Assembly: GCA_023401495.1 (NCBI GenBank)
Contig: JAEXDU010000220.1
Location: 1-10,109 of the forward strand
Source of the DNA: Bacillota bacterium
Lineage (GTDB): Bacteria; Bacillota; Clostridia; Oscillospirales; Acutalibacteraceae
Direction: 5' to 3'
Length of the DNA stretch: 10,109 nt
Positions 7,020-10,109 of the stretch are shown piece after piece (the first letter of the stretch is position 1; each line of letters starts with the position of its first letter). The notes under the pieces were generated by a model that worked only from the letters and a program-made list of their open reading frames with translations, ran no database searches and was not told the DNA's origin. The position numbers and the translations under genes were made by a program.

Positions 7020-8042
7020 TCAGCCGGAATATACGAAGTTCTTCAGTTTATCTACGTTGTCTTTGGTGATAGCGATGCAGTCTACGAGCTGCTTCTCATC
7101 CTTGCCGGTGCTGCCGTTCTTCAGGTACTGGTCTGCCTGCTCTGCGCCCATCTCGGCGATCAGAGCCGCCTGCTGCAGCGCTGTACCGACCATGTTGCCC
7201 GATTTGATCTGTTCCGCCGCTTCGTCGGAGCCGTCAACGCCGACAATCGCAATATCCTTCAGACCAGCCGCTTTAATGGCCGCAGCCGCGCCGACCGCCA
7301 TGGTGTCGTTGCCGCAGACGATGCCTTTAATGTTGGGGTAAGACTGCAGAATGGTTTCTACCTTCTGGTAGGCTTCGGTCTGCTCCCAGTTTGCGGTCTG
7401 CTGTGCAACCATCTTCATGTCGGGATACTGGTCGATGATCTCGTGGAATGCGCTGGAACGCACGCCTGCGTTGGTATCGGACTCTTTGCCGAGCAGCTCG
7501 GCATATTCGCCCTTCTCACCCATGGCCTCAACAAATTTTTCCGCAATGGCCTTGGCGCCCTGGTAGTTGTTCGCTACGATCTGAGAGATCGCCACGCCGG
7601 ATTCATTGATTTCGCGGTCAATCAGGAAGGTGGGAATATTGTTGTCACGGGCTTTCTTGACTGCCGCAACGGTCGCATCGGCGCCGGCGTTGTCACAAAT
7701 GATCGCAGCGGCCTTATCGGCAATGGCATTGTCGAACAGTTCGGCCTGCTTGGTCGCGTCGTCATCGTGAGAAACAACCTTTACCTCATAGCCAAGCTCT
7801 TTTGCTTTGGCGGAAGCGGACTCCGCCTCTGTCTTAAAGAAAGGATTCGAGTGCGAGGGAGTAATGATGTACATGATTTTTGATCCGCCGCCGGTGAGCG
7901 GCTTTGCTGCCTCAGCTGCAGAAGAAGCCGGTGTGCTGGACGCCGGCGCCGCGGAACTTGCGTTGTTTCCGCCGCAGCCTGCCATACTCGCTGCCATTGC
8001 GATGGCCAAAAGACCTGCTGTCAGTTTCCTTGTGTGCTTCAT
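7020..8042 (-). CDS. rbsB: Ribose-type sugar ABC transporter substrate-binding lipoprotein
   Basis: This lipoprotein captures a sugar outside the membrane and delivers it to RbsC/RbsA. It has 340 residues: a basic start MKHTRK, a hydrophobic core and lipobox MAGC with Cys23, then an Ala/Ser/Pro linker to about residue 50, then the two-lobed binding domain. Aligned by eye with E. coli RbsB, most ribose contacts are kept: Asn66-Pro-Phe68-Phe69, Asp142-Arg143, Arg195, Asn245-Asp246, Asp270 of GVDG and Gln290 or Gln291. The RbsB Phe164 position appears to be Trp219 (TANWEQ). The ATG at 8040-8042 follows GGGAGG (8050-8055) by seven bases and gives a proper signal peptide; an in-frame start 25 codons upstream would spoil it. 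A pentose is the best guess. A related pentitol or tetritol is possible because similar proteins serve such sugars. Confidence 0.88.
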   Translation of the reverse strand: MKHTRKLTAGLLAIAMAASMAGCGGNNASSAAPASSTPASSAAEAAKPLTGGGSKIMYIITPSHSNPFFKTEAESASAKAKELGYEVKVVSHDDDATKQAELFDNAIADKAAAIICDNAGADATVAAVKKARDNNIPTFLIDREINESGVAISQIVANNYQGAKAIAEKFVEAMGEKGEYAELLGKESDTNAGVRSSAFHEIIDQYPDMKMVAQQTANWEQTEAYQKVETILQSYPNIKGIVCGNDTMAVGAAAAIKAAGLKDIAIVGVDGSDEAAEQIKSGNMVGTALQQAALIAEMGAEQADQYLKNGSTGKDEKQLVDCIAITKDNVDKLKNFVYSG

Positions 8043-8073
8043 TTTGTTTCCTCCCAGTTTTTGTAATATATTC

Positions 8074-8105
8074 GGGGCTTGCCGTGCTCTTTTCCGGCCT
8101 GCCCC
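8074..8105 (-). other. Interrupted GC stem-loop in the kinase-binding protein gap
   Basis: GGGGC (8074-8078) pairs with GCCCC (8101-8105), and inside it GCCG (8081-8084) pairs with CGGC (8095-8098), separated by two-base internal loops on both sides. It lies in the 101-base gap between the kinase stop and the binding-protein start and ends about 18 bases before the GGGAGG site. No T tract follows on the minus strand. It could mark an mRNA processing point or act as a 5' stabiliser for the binding-protein message. I see no convincing promoter in this gap. Confidence 0.4.
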
Positions 8106-8143
8106 AATAGAGACCACAGGACCCCAAATTTCCCGTTGGTCTT

Positions 8144-9631
8144 CTATCCGTGATTCAGTGCCGTTTGTACGGCATGCTTCCAGCCCCGGTACAGCTCTTC
8201 GCTTTGCCCGGCCGGCATTCTGCGCTCATAAGCCGTGCGTTCCATACAGGAGAAAATCGCCGCCTGATCATAAACTCCTGCTGAAATTCCGGCGGCATAG
8301 GCCGCGCCCATCCCCGAAAGCTCCTGCCACTGGGGCACACAGACGGGGATACCCAAAATATCGCTCTGGCGCTGCATCAAATAGGCACTCTCCGTCGGCC
8401 CACCGTCTACCCGCAGCTCGCGGATGGCAAGGCCCGATTCCTCGCGCATCAGGTTCACGATATCCGCCACCTGATAGGCGATGCAGTCCACCCCGGCCCT
8501 GACCATCTCGGCCCGGCCGGTCAGGCGGGTAATGCCCGTAAACAGTCCGGTCGCGGCGCTGTCCCAATACGGCGCGCCCAATCCCGTGAACGCGGGGACA
8601 AAATAGGTTTGGTCGAGTGGATTCGCGGCAGCGGCCAGCTCATGGGCCTGCTGCACCGTCTGCACCAGCTGGAGGTCGTTTTTCAGCCAGCTGATGACCG
8701 AACCCGTGTAATTGATATTTCCCTCCAGCACATACTGCACCTTGCCGTGCATACACCACGCAAGCGAGGTGACCAGCCCGTTTTGGCTCACGATGAGATC
8801 GTCGCCCGTGTTCAGCATCACGGAAGAGCCCGTGCCGTAGGTCGCCTTGACCAGTCCCGGCTCCCGGCAGTCCTGCCCGAACAGCGCGCCGTGGGAATCG
8901 CCCAGCACCGCAAGAATGGGAATGGGATGATCGAAAAAGCCTTCGAAATCCGTATCCCCGTACCATTCGTCAGAGCCTCGAATCTGCGCCATGCAGTCCA
9001 GCGGGATGCCGAACAGCATACAGAGCTCCAGGTCCCACGAAAGGGCGCGAATGTTAAACAGCTGCGTACGCGACGCGTTGGAATAATCGGTGGCATAGGT
9101 CTTTCCGCCGGTCAGGCGGTACAAAAGCCAGCTGTCCACCGTGCCGCAGCAGATGCCCCCGGCTCTGGCGCGCTCCTCCGCGCCGTCCACATTTCGAAGC
9201 ACCCAAGCGATCTTTGCCGCCGAAAAGTACGGCGAAAGCGGGAGCCCCGTGCTCTCACGAACCCGCTCGGCATAGCCCGCCGCGCGGATTTCCTCACAGA
9301 TTTGCTCACCGCGCGCGCACTGCCACACAATGGCGTTGTAAACCGGCCTGCCGGATTCGCGATCCCACACCACGGCGGTTTCGCGCTGATTGCTGATGCC
9401 GACAGCCGCGACCTGATTCTTGTCGATCCCCGCCCGCTCCACCACATCGCGCACAACGGCGATAGTATTGCGGTAAATTTCCTCCGGGTCGTGTTCCACC
9501 CAGCCTTTGTCGTCGATCCGCTGCGCGTGGGAGCGGTCACACCGGGCGGTCAGTTTCCCTTCGGCGTCGAACAGCATCCCCTTCGTGCCCTGAGTGCTTT
9601 GGTCTATCGCAAGCAAATAGGTTTGCCGCAT
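8144..9631 (-). CDS. FGGY-family carbohydrate kinase, glycerol kinase-like but probably with a different substrate
   Basis: This 495-residue ATP-dependent sugar or polyol kinase is cytoplasmic. The N-terminal phosphate loop is DQSTQGTK (10-17), and long stretches follow GlpK (GWVEHDPEEI at 43-52, NQRE at 81-84, YNAIVWQC at 98-105, NASRTQLFNI at 185-194). FGGY signatures are seen at YFSAAKIAWVL (135-145) and in the C-terminal half (GLFTGITR, then CIAYQ). With numbering matching E. coli GlpK, the contacts Arg83, Glu84, Tyr135 and catalytic Asp245 are kept, but Gln246 is Ser and Phe270 is Ser, which should widen the pocket. The neighbours are pentose import, ribose activation and transketolase genes; there is no glycerol facilitator or glycerol 3-phosphate dehydrogenase. 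A ketopentose, pentitol or tetritol substrate is therefore more likely than glycerol. ATG at 9629-9631 follows the transketolase stop by two bases, so coupling is expected; the only Shine-Dalgarno-like site (GGAG) is distant. Confidence 0.87.
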   Translation of the reverse strand: MRQTYLLAIDQSTQGTKGMLFDAEGKLTARCDRSHAQRIDDKGWVEHDPEEIYRNTIAVVRDVVERAGIDKNQVAAVGISNQRETAVVWDRESGRPVYNAIVWQCARGEQICEEIRAAGYAERVRESTGLPLSPYFSAAKIAWVLRNVDGAEERARAGGICCGTVDSWLLYRLTGGKTYATDYSNASRTQLFNIRALSWDLELCMLFGIPLDCMAQIRGSDEWYGDTDFEGFFDHPIPILAVLGDSHGALFGQDCREPGLVKATYGTGSSVMLNTGDDLIVSQNGLVTSLAWCMHGKVQYVLEGNINYTGSVISWLKNDLQLVQTVQQAHELAAAANPLDQTYFVPAFTGLGAPYWDSAATGLFTGITRLTGRAEMVRAGVDCIAYQVADIVNLMREESGLAIRELRVDGGPTESAYLMQRQSDILGIPVCVPQWQELSGMGAAYAAGISAGVYDQAAIFSCMERTAYERRMPAGQSEELYRGWKHAVQTALNHG

Positions 9632-9633
9632 CT

Positions 9634-10109
9634 TCAGATCAACTCCATCGCAGCCCTCACAATGCCTTCGGCATTCAGGCCGTAATAATCAAATACCTGC
9701 TGCGATTTTCCGGTGATGACCGGTTCATCCGGCAGCGTGAGACTCTTTACCCGCACAGGGTGCTCCGCGCAGACAATCTGGCTGACCAAGGAGCCGAGCC
9801 CGCCGAACGCGGTGTGCTCTTCGATCGTCACAATCCCCCGCGTCTCCCTTGCGGCCTTTAAAACCGCCTCCCGGTCGATGGGCTTGAGACAGTACATGTC
9901 GAGCACACGGGCCGAAATGCCCTTCTGCTCCAACAGCTCGCCCGCCTGCTTTGCCGCGGTGACCATCTCGCCGCACGCAATGATCGTCACATCCGTGCCG
10001 TCGCGCAGCAACGTCGCTTGATTGAATGCAAAGGGAACATTCCCCTCCTCGTAAACATCCTCTACGGCGTTGCGGCCCACCCGGATATACGCAGGCTCTC
10101 CGTCTTTGA
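9634..10109 (-). CDS. Transketolase, C-terminal part (5' end beyond the right edge)
   Basis: About 158 C-terminal residues are visible. The frame stays open to the window edge (KDGEPAYIRVGRNAVEDVY), so a GTG near 10080 is internal and not the start. The last part of the pyrimidine-binding domain (PAYIRVGR) is followed by the Transketolase_C domain, with DVTIIACGEM, ISARVLDMYCLKPID and the EEHTAFGGLGS motif. Transketolase moves two-carbon units between ketose and aldose phosphates using thiamine diphosphate, linking ribose 5-phosphate and xylulose 5-phosphate to glycolysis. The short end after Transketolase_C and the sequence style fit the separate C-terminal subunit common in Clostridia, with the N-terminal subunit expected just upstream; this cannot be confirmed here. 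It is the first visible gene of the operon and ends two bases before the kinase start. Confidence 0.9.
   Translation of the reverse strand, partial: KDGEPAYIRVGRNAVEDVYEEGNVPFAFNQATLLRDGTDVTIIACGEMVTAAKQAGELLEQKGISARVLDMYCLKPIDREAVLKAARETRGIVTIEEHTAFGGLGSLVSQIVCAEHPVRVKSLTLPDEPVITGKSQQVFDYYGLNAEGIVRAAMELI

Noticed and set aside
7008..7883. A 291-codon plus-strand frame opposite the binding-protein gene
   Set aside because: The hydrophobic, Cys-rich appearance is a mirror of the Ala/Gly-rich binding protein. There is no ribosome binding site and no family resemblance.
8111..8142. AGACCA / TGGTCT inverted repeat just after the kinase stop codon
   Set aside because: Six pairs across a 20-base loop is too weak to call a terminator, and no T run follows.

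Overview
This 10.1 kb window has base composition around the mid-50s % GC, purine-rich AGGAGG-type ribosome binding sites and lipobox signal peptides. It also has a dockerin-bearing surface protein and a two-subunit-style transketolase end. Together these suggest a Gram-positive anaerobe of the Clostridia, most likely an Oscillospiraceae/Ruminococcaceae-type gut bacterium; this assignment is inference. Every gene I can support lies on the minus strand, so transcription runs from high to low coordinates. There are no rRNA or tRNA genes, insertion sequences or CRISPR arrays that I can see.

Region A (10109 down to 2115) is one long pentose operon, entered in the middle. It starts with the C-terminal part of a transketolase that runs off the right edge. 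Next come an FGGY-family sugar kinase built on the glycerol-kinase scaffold, a ribose-type substrate-binding lipoprotein, a DUF2291 lipoprotein with a TTG start, the double-domain ATPase RbsA, the permease RbsC, the D-ribose pyranase RbsD and the ribokinase RbsK. A strong intrinsic terminator closes the unit about 30 bases after rbsK. From rbsA to rbsK genes overlap or lie within about 20 bases of each other. The two larger gaps, 101 bases before the binding-protein gene and 248 bases after it, carry stem-loops that probably set the level of the binding protein relative to its neighbours. The operon promoter and any regulator lie outside the window.

The likely flow is as follows. The lipoprotein captures a pentose outside the cell and RbsC/RbsA import it. 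RbsD turns beta-D-ribopyranose into the furanose and RbsK makes ribose 5-phosphate. The FGGY kinase makes a second sugar phosphate, and transketolase feeds both into the non-oxidative pentose phosphate pathway. The kinase keeps the polar contacts of glycerol kinase but has lost two residues that close that pocket, so its substrate is probably a longer polyol or ketose. This is the most useful open question in the window.

Region B (1940 to 284) is a monocistronic-looking gene with its own candidate promoter and terminator. It encodes a secreted 520-residue protein with a propeller-like N-terminal part, a Ser/Glu linker, a small pre-dockerin module and a C-terminal dockerin whose first calcium loop is degenerate.

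Region C (220 to 1) is the start of a left-handed beta-helix sugar-1-phosphate nucleotidyltransferase-like protein that runs off the left edge. The window looks mostly like ordinary metabolic chromosome. I do not see a clearly new defence or mobile system.
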